This document shows, piece after piece, positions 10,314 through 21,194 of a DNA stretch of 64,000 nt; within the stretch, counting starts at the first letter, position 1, and every line of letters starts with the position of its first letter. Under the pieces are notes generated by a model that saw only the letters and a list, made by a program, of their open reading frames with translations, searched no databases and was not told where the DNA came from. A program made the position numbers and the translations under genes. The DNA is from Simmondsia chinensis (taxonomy: Eukaryota > Streptophyta > Magnoliopsida > Caryophyllales > Simmondsiaceae): positions 25,985,438 through 26,049,437 of the forward strand of contig JAGTTD010000001.1 of NCBI GenBank assembly GCA_018398585.1, written 5' to 3'.

Positions 10314-11570
10314 ATGCAAGGCCATCATTTCACTTTAGATTTTCGAGTGATTCCTTTGGGTGGTTGCGACATGGTGCTCAGAGTAGATTGGATGAGGACC
10401 TTCAACCCGGTTGTCTTTGATTTTGACAAACTAACCGTGGCCTTTGAAGTTCATGGCACCAAGTTGTCCTTGCAAGGCATGTTTGAGGAAGCTCAGCTCA
10501 AATTGACCGAGGCAAAGGATGTGCAAGGTGGAATTAAGAAGAAGGCAATTCCATGGATTGGGCAATTGTTCATGCTCAGTTCGGGAGTGGAGCAACCGTA
10601 TTTGCTACCGGAAGTTCAAGCCTTGGTTAATGAATTCGGAGACATCTTTGAGGAGCCTAAAAGTCTTCACCCTCAAAGGAGTGTGGATCACGCCATACCT
10701 TTACGGGGAAATGCCGATCCGTTCAAAATTAGGCCATACCGGTATCCTCATGGCCAAAAAGCCGAAATAGAGAGGCAAGTGGAGGAGTTTCTTCAGTTAA
10801 ACTTCATTAGACCGAGTCGAAGTCCTTTTGCTTCACCCGTGATCCTTGTTAAGAAGAAGGATGGGACAGCCCGAATGTGCATAGATTATCACCGTTTGAA
10901 TACTTTAACCGTGAAAGCCCAGTTTCCGATTCCGATCATAGATGACTTGCTTCTTGAGCTTCATGGGCGCGTGCTTCTTTTCCAAGCTGGACTTAAGGCA
11001 AGGATACCATCAGATCTGAGTTCTCGAATAAGATATTTACAAGGCCGCATTTCAAACTCATCATGGCCATTTCGAGTTCGTTGTTATGCCTTTCGGTTTA
11101 ACAAATGCTCCGGCCACCTTCCAAGCGGCTATGAACGATGTCTTCAAGCCTTATCTAAGGAAGTCAGTGCCGGTGTTCTTCGATGATATACTGATCTATA
11201 GCTCCACATATGAAGCTCACCTCACACACCTCCGGCAAGTGTTCATCTTGATGCGACAACACCGGTTTTTTGCAAAATTGTCCAAGTGTTCGTTTTCTCA
11301 AAGGAGGCTCGTATATTTGGGCCATATCATCTCATAAGAGGGCATAGCTATTGATCCTAACAAGATCCGAGCAATGCAAGAATGGCCAATTCCGATCACC
11401 TTGAAGCAATTGCGAGGTTTCTTGGGGTTGACCGGATATTATCGAAATTTTATTAAAGGTTATGGTTCCATTGCCAAACCTGTAACAGAGCTCTTGAAGA
11501 AGGATGACTTTGGGTGGAACGAGAAGTCTCAGGCCACTTTTGAAGCCTTCAAAGTGGCTATGTGTGCAGC
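10314..11570 (+). pseudogene. G1 reverse transcriptase (broken)
   Basis: Begins with VIPLGGCDMVLRVDWM (protease-RT linker), then PFKIRPYRYPHGQKAEIERQ, ASPVILVKKKDGTARMCIDY and PIPIIDDLL in one frame; a frame change lies between about 10970 and 11085; the second half reads [31 protein letters not shown] (aspartates at 11182-11187) and LSKCSF. A TAA at 11335 interrupts it before EWPIPITLKQLRGFLGLTGY. The polymerase box is FFDD, usual for gypsy elements. Would synthesise the DNA copy. Confidence 0.9.
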
Positions 11571-11997
11571 ACCGGTCTTGACAATGCCGAACTTCACCGA
11601 AAGCTTAGTTTTGGAGACCGATGCAAGTGGTACTGGTATTGGGGCTGTTCTCTCTCAAAGAGGAAGGCCTATTGCATATTTAAGTCAAGCTCTAAGTCCC
11701 AAACATCAGGCGATGTTGACTTATGAAAAGGAGTACCTTGCGATTCTCTTAGCCGTAGAGAAATGAAGGCATTAATTGGAGGGCCACAAATTCACCATTC
11801 GGACGGATCACCAAAGCCTCAAACATCTCCTTGAACAAAATATTGTGTCTAGAATTCAAAAGAAAGACTCGATGAAAATGTTAGGCCTTGATTACGACAT
11901 CGAATATAGAAGTGGCAAAGAAAACTCAGCTGCAGATGCACTGTCAAGGCATTTTGAGGACACTTTCCGGGCTCATGCTCAGCCATTTCCATGGTAA
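11571..11997 (+). pseudogene. G1 RNase H domain (broken)
   Basis: [20 protein letters not shown] gives the first catalytic Asp, YEKEYLAILLAVEK the Glu, IRTDHQSLKHLLEQ the second Asp, and SAADALSR the last. A TGA at 11764 splits the domain where a Trp codon is expected (K-W-R-H in G4), and it ends at a TAA at 11995 or so. It would remove the RNA strand during replication. Confidence 0.9.
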
Positions 11998-12071
11998 TTC
12001 CTTCTTGGGTCTAAGAGCTACACAAGTCCTATGAGGGAGATCCATTTTCTCCAGAAAAGCTAGCTGCTGCA

Positions 12072-13195
12072 GTGCTCAAACCGGACACAAAAATTGCTGC
12101 AGAAAACCATGAGCTGACAGTACAGAATGGGTTGTTCTATGTTCAAGGCAAGCTATACGTCGGTTCTGCTACTGACTTGAGAAAACAGGTCATCCAAGCC
12201 TCACACGCCGTGGCTTGGGGAGGTCACAAGGGTGCGGAAGGCACCTACCAACGAATTAAAGCATATTTCACATGGCCGAGCATGAAAAAAGATGTAAGCG
12301 ACTATGTGAAGTCTTGTGAAGTATGCCAACAAACGAAGTTGGGAGATCCTCGATACAAGGGACTTCTTCAACCTCTTCCCATTCCGGACAGGGCTCGGGT
12401 TCACATTAGTATGGATTTCATTGAGGGGCTACCGAAATCCGAAGGCAAAGTGGTCATATGGGTCGTGGTGGATCGTTTCACCAAATATAGTCATTTTATT
12501 GCTCTTGCTCGACCCATTACTGCTAAGAAGTTGGCAAATCTCTTCCTCGACAACATCTACAAGCTACATGGATTGCCTCAATCCATCGTGTCGGACCGCG
12601 ACAAAATCTTCACAATCACCTTTTGGAGGGAATTGTTCAAGCTAATGGGAACCACGTTGGCTCTTAGTTCTTCCTACCATCCTCAAACGGATAGCCAAAC
12701 CGAACGAGTCAACCAATGTGTGGAGCAACATCTTCGGAGTATGGTCTTCTTAAAGCCCAAAGAGTGGAACCGTTGGCTTTCTTTAGCCGAATTTTGGTTC
12801 AATACACACTTCCACACATCAATTGGCACTTCACCCTTCCAAGCATTGTATGGCTTTTCCCCCCTTCTCCTATGATGTTATAACAACCGAGAGCTGCTGA
12901 TTTTGCAACCACCGAAATTGTGCAGCAGAGGCGGCAGATTATGCAAACACTTAAGGACAATCTCCAACAAGCTCGGGCTCGAATGAAGCATTATGCAGAT
13001 AAGAAGAGGGTAGACAAGAACTATCACGTCGGGGACATGGTCTAACTTAAATTGTAACCCTATAGGCAATCAACTGTGGCTATCCGACGCAACGTCAAGT
13101 TGTGTGCTCATTACTTCGGTCCTTACAAAATTCTGGAGAAAATTGGCAATGTGGCATACAAGCTCGACTTACCATCGCATTCTTAAATTCACCCC
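12072..13195 (+). pseudogene. G1 integrase core and GPY/F tail (broken)
   Basis: 12072-12875 is one open frame: zinc-binding H2C2 (ASHAVAWGGHKGAEG ... SCEVCQQTK), then the DDE core: SMDFIEGLP (Asp 1), SIVSDRDKIFT (Asp 2) and TDSQTERVNQ (Glu). After 12875 the frame is lost; [19 protein letters not shown] near 13110-13160, the GPY/F module, is readable in another frame up to a stop near 13185 (His-Ser-stop). It would insert the DNA copy into the chromosome. Confidence 0.9.
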
Positions 13196-13444
13196 GTGTT
13201 TCATGTGTCCCTCCTTAAAAAACAGGCTAAGAGAAATGCTGATACGACTCAAAAGCCGCCCGTAGCCGAAGCAAATGGAGTCCTTCTGCAGCAACCGAAC
13301 TCTGCCAAGTCCGAACGGGTGCTGCAGCTTAAGAACAGGAATATTCACCAAGTCCTAGTCCCTTGGAGCAACTTAAACGAGAAATTTACAACATGGGAGG
13401 ACTACAACTTCTTGAAGAGTCTATTTTCGAGCTTCACTTCTTGA
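13196..13444 (+). pseudogene. G1 C-terminal chromodomain segment
   Basis: Continues with MFHVSLLKKQAKRN and ends in a chromodomain-like piece, QVLVPWSNLNEKFTTWEDYN, just before the stop at 13442-13444. In chromoviruses this tail reads histone marks and steers integration (family knowledge). It is followed within 30 bp by the purine tract. Confidence 0.78.
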
Positions 13445-13460
13445 GGACAAAAAGCTTCTC

Positions 13461-13473
13461 AAGAGGGAGGGAA
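13461..13473 (+). other. G1 polypurine tract
   Basis: AAGAGGGAGGGAA abuts the 3' LTR start at 13474. It is preceded by TTGAGGACAAAAAGCTTCTC, a tail shared in form with G4, N1, N2 and N3. Confidence 0.88.
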
Positions 13474-13908
13474 TGTTACAAATTAATAAATTTCACTTGC
13501 AAGACATTTAATTTCTTAGTATTACTTTTAATTAGAGTCTATATGATGTAACAATAATTAAAAGAGCACCAGTTAAAATCGAGTTTAGGCACCACAAATC
13601 AGCTGATGCTCATGCGAGGCCCCTGTGTAGATTCGGTTACTGCTTTAGGCGGGAAAGGCAGTTACAGCAGGGGTATTTTGGCGAGATTTTAGCTGTGTGT
13701 TTAGGTCTGAATTCTTACATTCCAATGTGTATAAATTGAGAGCTAAAAGTGTAATTTGATCATCCAAAAAATTAATACAATCTTATTCCTAAGGAAAAAT
13801 TCTGATTTCTCATCCTCTTCTCTATTTTTCTCATCTATTTCACTTCTTCTCTCATCTTTAACTCTCTTCTACAAGGCTAGACTTCCAAATTAATTTTGGA
13901 AGCTAACA
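13474..13908 (+). repeat. G1 3' LTR
   Basis: 435 bp, starts TGTTACAAATT and ends GGAAGCTAACA. It is followed by C1 LTR sequence from 13909 (CATAAC). Confidence 0.92.
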
Positions 13909-15760
13909 CATAACAAAACATAAACTTAAATAGGCATAATAATGAATACTATATATAAATAGAAAAGCAAAACTAATAAAAGAAGGAAAGAAAAACATAC
14001 ATGATATTGCTCCAATAATAAAGAATATCGAGAAAATCGAGACCCCGCGATCCTCTACGCAATGACCTTAAACTGCCCGGAGGGTAGGCTCCGAAAAATA
14101 TTAAATTTGGGAAAGAAAAACTTCAAAGGAAATTTTTTGTCTCCAATTAGGTCTCCGAAACAATATTTAGGAACCAAAAAATTTAATTTCAATTTTTAAC
14201 GCCAAACTAATGAAATAGGTGCCCCTATTTATAGTAGACTATCGGAGCAAAAAAATAGCTGAAAATTGATGAGGGATTCGCTGGAATTAAAAATCAGTTT
14301 AAAACAAATTGAAGCGTGTAACTCAAAAAAGCGCCAAAACATTTCGTTTTGCTTGGGAGCAAAAGACGCGTGTTTGGGCCTATGAGGAGCTGACACGTGG
14401 CAGCTTCTGATTCGTCACCGAGCGGGGACGCGGATGGCCCCCTGGGACGTCCCAGCACGGGACATGTGTTGCGCGCTGGTTCGTCAAATCAGAAAGCCAC
14501 GGATCAAGGCCAGATATTGAGTGATTTGGAAATTTTTTTTTCTCTTTTGCTTTGTTTCTCACATGTGAAAATTCATCTTATGAATTTAATTTTCCAAAAT
14601 TGTTTTATTTGGTAATTTTCAATTTTATTTATCTAATGAATAATGTAATGCAAAATTAAATTTACCCGTCTAGGGGATAAATAATTCAATCTCATGAATT
14701 CATATTATTTTTTCGATGGCAATAAATACAGTGGCTTGCGTAGGGACCTCAGGGACAATTTAAATCTAGCTCCAAATGGGTTACCTCAATCATCTCATGA
14801 AATAATTTAATTACAATTTAATGAGACTTAATTCTACTAAATAAATCTCACTGCACTCCAGACTTAAACCATTTATTCGATATCTCCCTAATAGACTATA
14901 TTTTAGGCAACAACCCCTTTACTAGATGTCCATGACCAAGGATAAATATAGCTAGTACCATTATCCTTCTCACAGCTTCACTTTTAGTTACTGACTTGCC
15001 CTTCACTGAATAATTCATCTATACTTGAACATATTCATATTGTAATTCCAAATGTCACACACTTGGAATACTTTGGCCAAAGTTTCCAAACTATTCAAAT
15101 AGTGGTGAATCGACTAAGGGGACATCTATATCTCATAAGATACTGTAGATTCCCTATTGAATACCTGATCATTGTCACACTTCACGCCGCTACCCAGTGT
15201 ACGCGGGAATTCAGTCATGCATTTAGACCTTACTTATAGTAACAAAAGTAACTAACGCTCCATGCACAAGTCCAGAATACCCTCAGGATTTAGAGTTGTC
15301 GTTCAAACAGTACAACGTGAATCACTCATTTTCGATAGCAGTTTAGAAATAAGTAACCCACATGGTCCAACTCAGTGTGTTAATCTTATTAAACACAGCA
15401 ACCCAACACTTTTGGATCTCCATCCACATGACCAAGACAAGTCATCTAAAGTGTTACGTTATAGTCTTAGCATACAAGTGGTCCAAACTTGTCTTCAACC
15501 ATGAGCCTTTCAAACAACAATCCATATCATTTGTTCCAAGTCTATCTACGGCTTAGTCTCATAAAACACTTAGAACAAACATGTAAATTGTAGTCTGAGG
15601 ACTACACCCATCTTATGGATGTCTCCCAAAAGAAAATCACATGCAATATAAGTGCTCGCTTACACAAATTTAACAAGAAAACAACTGGAACTTTAATTTG
15701 TGTCATTAATAAAATAATATATCCAGAATAAATCTGGATTTTAGGACACTGTTGCTAACA
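13909..15760 (-). repeat. C1 5' LTR, part 2
   Basis: Continues the C1 LTR to its outer end (GACACTGTTGCTAACA at 15760) and aligns with about 1016-2850 of the other copy. The first 83 bases repeat 8288-8370. Next to 15760 stands the C1 target duplication copy ATTAT. Confidence 0.9.
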
Positions 15761-16201
15761 ATTATGATAAACAGGGTCTTGGTGGATAATGGCGCGGCTA
15801 TCAATGTCTTGGGTTCCTGTATGCTGGGGGTCATTGATAAGTCTCGAGAGGACGTAATTACTCCAGATGTGGTGATTTGTGGCTTTTTTGGAGCTACCAC
15901 CAAATCTGAAGGAGTCCTCCCAGTTAACTTAACTGTTGGCAGGCTAAGCAAGTTAATAGCTTTCGTTGTAGTGGGAACTACCTCGAGCTATAATGCTTTG
16001 ATTGGTAGGGATTGGCTACATGCCAATTATTATATTTCATGCTTACTTCACCAGTTGTTAATCTTCTGGAACCATGACAAGTATGCGGTCGTTTGGCTAG
16101 ATAACAGGCCATTCATGGCTTGCACCAACTATGTTGGGGCAACATTTTACGAAGATGATGCGGGAACCCTAGACATCAAGAGGACCAACAACAAGATATG
16201 A
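15761..16201 (+). pseudogene. T1 aspartic protease (right part)
   Basis: Resumes the T1 frame broken at 598. LVDNGAAINVLGSCML carries the retropepsin Asp (D-N-G, a common Tat variant of DTG/DSG), followed by SREDVITPDVVICGFFGATT, GVLPVNLTVG and SYNALIGRDWLHANYYISC, the conserved GRDW-type end of the domain. About 146 codons, open to the TGA at 16199. It is the best preserved part of T1. Confidence 0.85.
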
Positions 16202-16884
16202 TATCCATCCTTGACAGCCCACTAAATGAAGCTGAGGTTGGTCAAGCAGAAGTTGAGTCTGAAGAGTCTAAGTTCTGGAGAAACATGAGGGCCCTTCTTG
16301 ACATTTCCTCAGCATTAGCAAGGTTCGTGGCCTGGCGTGCTGAGGATCAACATTGGGCTGAGCAACCATTTTATGGTTTTCAAGTCCATGTAGCATAGGA
16401 AAAGGAATTGGAGCTCTCTAATTTAAGAGCAGCACCAGCCAAAATGAAGGATCTGAGGGCTAAAGTCTAAGGCCCCCTCTTTGAGGTTAATTTGGGCTCG
16501 ACAAAGGACCCAAGACTTACCAATCTGTGTGCTTTGTTTCTAAGGAGCAGAAAGCGAAGTACTTCACTTTGCTCCGAGAACTGGCCTGGATAGAAACGTG
16601 GTGAAGCATAGGCTCCCTATCAAGTCAGGCTCGAAGGCTATCATTCAAGGTCAGAGAAAGATGTCTTAAGAAGTAAAAGATTTGGTTAAGGAAGAAATTG
16701 AAAGGCTCCTGAAGGCTCAATTCAACAGAACTACCGGGTATGTTGAATGACTTGCTAATGTTGTCCCTGTCATCAAAAAGAATGACAAAATCAGGGTCTG
16801 TACTGATTTCAGATATCTGAATGCAGCCACCCCAAAGGACAAATACCTTATGCCCATTGTTGATGTGCTCATTGACTCAACTTT
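16202..16884 (+). pseudogene. T1 protease-RT spacer and start of reverse transcriptase
   Basis: 16202-16640 is a charged spacer with broken frames; it includes KDPRLTNLCAFVSKEQ and LLRELAWIETW, the lead-in to RT seen in Tat elements. From about 16660 the RT start is readable over several stops: EEIERLLKAQF, LANVVPVIKKNDKIRVCTDF, RYLNAATPKDKYLMPIVDVL. The domain ends abruptly at about 16884 before the palm core. The small minus-strand frame at 16717-16959 is a shadow. Confidence 0.75.
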
Positions 16885-18420
16885 GAGGCACAATTGAAGA
16901 GCGGATTGAATTAAGGAATTTAGTGATTCAAGAGCAAGGACAAGAGATTGCAAGTGCACTTAATTGTAGCGAAGAGAGAAAGAGCAAAAAGTGAAGAGTT
17001 TAAACCCTAACCGTCATACTTATAAAGACGTGGAAAGGAAGACCAAGTGACATACGTGCTCTCGAGAGATCCCTGCAGCCATTAAAGGTCATATTGGTCA
17101 AATTTTTACCGTTATAAATTTAAATTTACCAACGGCAAAAAGAAGGCCATTTGTTTACACCCTAATTTTAACAAGGCTAGCACGATGCTGTTTTTGAGTA
17201 AAGCTCCAAGTGGTCATCACGTGAGGTTATCCTAAACGGGGTTACGCCCTTGGGTACTACCATAATGGCTTCTGGAGCCTAGTTCTTAGGACACGTTATT
17301 ACCCTTGATAAGGGCATCAGCCACTCGAGGATCGAGATGGTTTAAGGGTGAAATATGCTCACGCTCGAGGGGCTGCTAGGAAATCTACAAGAATGGTAGT
17401 TTCTAAGCTCGACAAAGTTACTGGACCTTAATTTCAATTGCTTAGGCCTTAAGTTTAATTCAAGGAATGTGGAGCTTCTAGAGGGAACTTTAACTAAATT
17501 TTTGGACATGGCGTCATGGATTTGTCTTCAAACCTCAAGACACGTCGGTGAAGAATAAATGTGCATAAAAGATAACCTTAGTGGCTAGATGTGGGTGGAG
17601 TTTCCGTGAAGATAGGAGCAGCCGGTATTCTTTTTATATAAACAAAAGACTATGAGTCAGTCCAAAAAAGGAAACCTATGCTCAAGACAAAACTTCTTTA
17701 TGTTTTACACTTGTGCATTTCCATTAGCAGTAGCGCAACTTAGCTAGGCCTAGCATAACATATATCTTTTTTATACTTACCTCCGTAGTAATACAGTTCT
17801 CGTGCTTCAGGTACGACTCTCCAGTTTTAATTTGAACCTACAAATCGACAGGTTTAGATTTGAGGCTTCAGTTTAAGGCTTTGATGGCCAAGGCTTTGTC
17901 CCTTGATTGCGTTGTTCATAACGCTACTGCCACTGCTTAATAAGTCAGGTGAATCAGGTTCGTGCCATTGATTCGGGCTTTGACGGCCAAGGCTTATCCC
18001 TTAATTGCATTGGTCCTAATCCATTGACCTGAATATGGTTTGCTCCACCTTTATCATGTCAGATATAAACTCATTTGAGTTATTATAGGTTAAGGGTGCC
18101 AGGCTTAAAAACTTGATTGACTCGGGCTTGTAGGTGGACTGCTAAGCTCTTGGGTTTGTCTCCACACCAATTCCTGACTTCTAAGTCTACAAGGAAAGGT
18201 GTATGTGGACCCTGCTCCATCACTGTAACTACCACTTGAGTTCGATCCACATCCTTTAATTTTCTACCATAAAAATACATGAAATCAGTCTTATTTATTG
18301 AAGTGCAAGCTAAACTCACGGTATTACCGAAGTTAGATACACTAACATATCACAAGCTTTTCTCCGAAAACGGTGAGGGATTGAGGTAAAAGGCGTGCAG
18401 TTCGTAATTAGGCTCACTAC
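16885..18420. other. LTR-like non-coding stretch (possibly a T1 LTR)
   Basis: No domain on either strand. Plus-strand TATATAAA at 17635-17642 followed by about 200 bp could be an LTR promoter. A 40-bp direct repeat with GCTTTGA(T/C)GGCCAAGGCTT lies at about 17877-17917 and 17977-18016. One reading is a T1 3' LTR brought next to the RT by an internal deletion; no partner LTR is in the window to test it. The minus-strand frame 18083-18319 has no recognisable motif. Confidence 0.4.
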
Positions 18421-18489
18421 CAAGTCATGTTGAATCCCTTTTTCCACATTTGTTTTGTTTTTACATTTACGGTAACCACACACACATCA

Positions 18490-18883
18490 CTTGAAACAAA
18501 ATACCCCAAAGTGTCAGGGTTTCAAGCTAAAGTTGGGGTACCAAAATTTAAAAGGAGTAAAATAGGTCCCAAAATTGTAGATGATGTGTTTATTGGTTAT
18601 GCTTTGAACATGTTGCATAAAGGTTCATGTTATTGAATAGCGACTCGTTAAGATCATGGAGTCTCGAGGTGCTGAGTTCTTCGAGCATGTGTTTCCCATG
18701 AAGGAATCTGTGCATATGCCTTTGCATGTTTCATTGTCTGATACATCTATTCCTTCGTCTAGTCATTCGCCCCCTAAACTCAGGATTCAGGAACTTAGAA
18801 GAAGTAAGAGGGCTCGTACGGAGACTAGTTTTTTACATGACTTCATTACTGCATTTCTGTCTGAACATCTTATTTTTGATTAG
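18490..18883 (+). pseudogene. C2 integrase C-terminal part and linker
   Basis: KYPKVSGFQAKVGVPKFKRS and KIGPKIVDDVFIGYALN match the copia integrase tail (K.GPK..DCVFIGYA). A stop at about 18634 follows. 18656-18883 is the Ser/Pro-rich linker with LRIQELRRSKRARTETSF, the usual RRSKR.R motif before RT. No catalytic core is left. Confidence 0.82.
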
Positions 18884-18940
18884 CGTGTTGTAAGTGCATT
18901 CATGTTAGAGGAAGATCCTTAGACTTTTCATGCGCCCATA

Positions 18941-19896
18941 AGATCCATAGATGCTCCACTTTGGAGAAAGGCCATTAATAATGAGCTAGACTCAATCATG
19001 AGTAATAACACTTTGGTGTTGGTGGACCTTCTTAGGGGATGCAAACCCATAGGGTGTAAATGGGTGCTTAAAAAAGTATTTGAGGGATGATGGGTCAATT
19101 GACAAATTTAAGGCTAGTTTAGTGGCTAAGGGGTACACTAAAAAACGAGGTATAGAGTTCTTTTATATCTATTCACCCGTGACTAAGATAGCAACTGTGA
19201 GAGCTTTGATTGTTCTGGCATCTATAAATAACCTTGTAGTACATCAAATGGACGTCAAATCCACTTTCTTGAATGGTGACCTTAAGGAGAAAATTTACAT
19301 GGAACAACCCGAGGGGTTCAAGCTTCCAAGTATGGAGCATAAAGTTTTTAAACTTGTAAAGTCCTTGTATGATCTTAAGCAAGCTCCAAAACAATGGCAT
19401 TAGAAGATTGGTTGCACTTTGGTCACGCATGGTTTTGTTGTCAATAGTGGTTATGCATGATGACATGCTTAGTTTTGGCACGAGTGTGAATGCTGTGAAT
19501 GCTACTAAGCCTTTCTTGAGTTCATGCTTTGATATGAAAGACCTAGGCGAGGGTGATGTGATACTTGGAATTGAAATTGCTAGATCACCTAAGGGCTTAA
19601 CATTGAGTCAATCCCACCATGTGGAGAAACTATTGAGGAAGTTTGGTCACTTTGATGAGATTCTTGCCAAACCCCTCTTTGACCAAAATGTTCGCTTGGA
19701 AACTAACATAGGTCATAACGTGTCACAGACTGAATACACTAAAATTATTGGTAGCATGATGTTTTTGGTGAATCACACTCATCCTGACATTGCCTATGCC
19801 TTTAGTAGATTGAGTCATTATATCCATAGTCCAAGTGATGAGCACAGGGTTACTCTAGTGAGGCTTTTGAGATACCTTCAAGGTACCTTGGATTAG
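18941..19896 (+). pseudogene. C2 reverse transcriptase (internal deletion, altered catalytic box)
   Basis: Starts with DAPLWRKAINNELDSIMSNN and KPIGCKWVLKK, shifts frame near 19080, then reads DKFKASLVAKGYTKKRGIEF, VHQMDVKSTFLNGDLKEKIY and LVKSLYDLKQAPKQWH to a stop at 19401-19403. The next block, in another frame, has VVMHDDMLSFGTSVNAV where LYVDDML is expected: the aspartates are kept but Y-V reads M-H, and the roughly 30-50 residues that usually separate KQAPKQWH from YVDD are mostly missing. It continues through LGIEIARSPKGLTLSQSHHV and MFLVNHTHPDIAYAFSRLS to 19896. Confidence 0.88.
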
Positions 19897-19904
19897 GATG
19901 ACTG

Positions 19905-20400
19905 TTATAAACGATTCCCCACTGTTTTAGAGGGCTATTGTGATGCCAATTGGTTATCTGACACTGATGAGATTAACTCTACTAGTGGCTATGTTTTTAA
20001 GCTGTTAACGTGCTGTGTCTTGGAAATTTTATAAACAGACTTGCATTACTAAATCGACCATGGAGTCTAAATTTATTGCTCATGCGATGGCAGGTTTTGA
20101 AGATGAATGGCTAAGGAATGTGCTGGGAGACATTACACTATGAGGGAAGCCTGAGCCGTTCGTCTTGATGCATTGTGACTCATGAGCAGCCACTGGAGTT
20201 GCTCAAACTGAGGTTCATAATGGTAAGCGCAGGCATATTCACCTGAGGCATAGTGTAGTAAGACACCTTATTGAGAATAATGTGATCTTGCTCCAGTTGG
20301 TAAGGAGTGCGTAGAATTTTGCTGATCCCCTTACTAATGGCCTTTCTAAGAAGGTAGTATGTGATTCAGCAAAGGGAATGGGGCTTAAGCCCATTGTGTG
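19905..20400 (+). pseudogene. C2 RNase H (broken)
   Basis: [20 protein letters not shown] gives the first Asp region, [20 protein letters not shown] the Glu region, and HLRHSVVRHLIENNVILLQL with NFADPLTNGLSKKV the C-terminal strands of copia RNase H. Stops lie near 19895, 20140 and 20312, and frame changes between blocks. Confidence 0.82.
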
Positions 20401-20559
20401 TCTTGATCTTGGTGGATACCCATCTGGAGAGTATTCTCATTGTTTACTGGGTAAAATAAACCCAAGGTTGAGAAATTTGTGATTAAGCCATCCTAGCCCC
20501 TTCCAAAATAATTCTGCTGGTGGCTTGGATCTGTCAAATCTACCATGATGTTTTAGGTT

Positions 20560-20820
20560 GAGCTATACACTCTTATTGTCGTCCATAGCCCGTCGTGGTG
20601 ATGTGGGGTAACACACTTGATGGACACCCCGCTACTTCCTTGACATGAGGATGAGCTTGTGGCTCTTATGCTGTCCATAGCCCATAGAGCTTGTGCGGGA
20701 CAGTGCACTTGATAGACTCACCGACCTGCCATGACATTGAGGATGAGCTTTCTGCTCTTAATGCACTTCAGAGCCTATGATGGTAGTGTGGGGCAGCAAA
20801 CTTGATGAACTCACCTACAA
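20560..20820 (+). repeat. Three diverged tandem units before the C2 3' LTR
   Basis: Units of about 92 bp start at about 20566, 20662 and 20754; shared words include GCTCTTA, TCCATAGCCC, ACTTGATgGACtCACC and GACATgAGGATGAGCTT. No ORF. Located between RNase H and the purine tract, so in the 3' untranslated part of C2. Confidence 0.7.
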
Positions 20821-21124
20821 GAGTGTGGGGGTGGTCAGACATCTCTAGAGCGTTCCTGACTACCCAGGTATCGTATTTGTTTTGTTTAGAAGGACATCAT
20901 AGGTCCGGATTGGGGAGTGTGTTTCAACCCGAGAACCACATGAAGCAGATGAGTTTTTGCTTCAAAATAACTGCTCATGTTTCAAGACTATGTTCACCAT
21001 TGGGTGGTTGTGGGACATGCATATTCACTTGGTGCCAATTCAAGTCCAAAAGACATTGGCATCGTCAAGTGTAGGTCTCATTGCTGAGTAACCTCCTCTC
21101 TTTCTTCCTTTTGTCAAAATTAAA

Positions 21125-21137
21125 TCATGTGAGGGAT
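21125..21137 (+). other. C2 polypurine tract
   Basis: ATGTGAGGGATT directly before the TGTTGGAATATTGG LTR start; usual position and wording for plant copia elements. Confidence 0.65.
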
Positions 21138-21194
21138 TGTTGGAATATTGGGGTAGTGTTCTTCAATTAGTGAGTCTTTTATTTTTCCTTTATC
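21138..21194 (+). repeat. C2 3' LTR, left piece
   Basis: 57 bp from TGTTGGAATATT to TTATC, where N1 starts. The same LTR continues on the far side of N1 with CTATCCCACATGGGAAGAG, a wording common in copia LTRs. Confidence 0.7.

Larger units (their letters stand above)
8371..13908 (+). mobile_element. Ty3/gypsy chromovirus G1
   Basis: About 5.5 kb: truncated 5' LTR, initiator-Met primer site, gag, protease, RT, RNase H, integrase with GPY/F-type tail, chromodomain, purine tract and full 3' LTR. Size and domain set fit small plant chromoviruses of the Reina kind (inference). By-eye comparison of the 194 shared LTR bases gives 6 differences, about 3 percent, so it is younger than C1, its host. 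The first 241 bp of the 5' LTR are missing. Gag-pol has several stops and at least four frame changes, so it could not move by itself. Confidence 0.92.
599..15760 (-). mobile_element. Ty1/copia LTR retrotransposon C1 (with nested G1 and LINE)
   Basis: Minus-strand copia element about 15.2 kb as it stands, about 9 kb without insertions. Both LTRs are visible (599-2850; 7871-8370 plus 13909-15760), each starting TG and ending CA on the plus strand. Flanking 5-bp duplications are ATTCT (594-598) and ATTAT (15761-15765). Reading from high to low coordinates: 5' LTR, initiator-Met primer site (7857-7868), hairpin arrays, protease (5760-5470), integrase (5317-4859), RT (about 4530-3590), LINE insertion, purine tract, 3' LTR. 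PR-INT-RT order is the copia order. Gag is nearly absent. All frames are broken. It landed in the protease of T1. Confidence 0.9.

Noticed and set aside
18083..18319. Minus-strand frame of 78 codons
   Set aside because: No motif; in LTR-like non-coding DNA.
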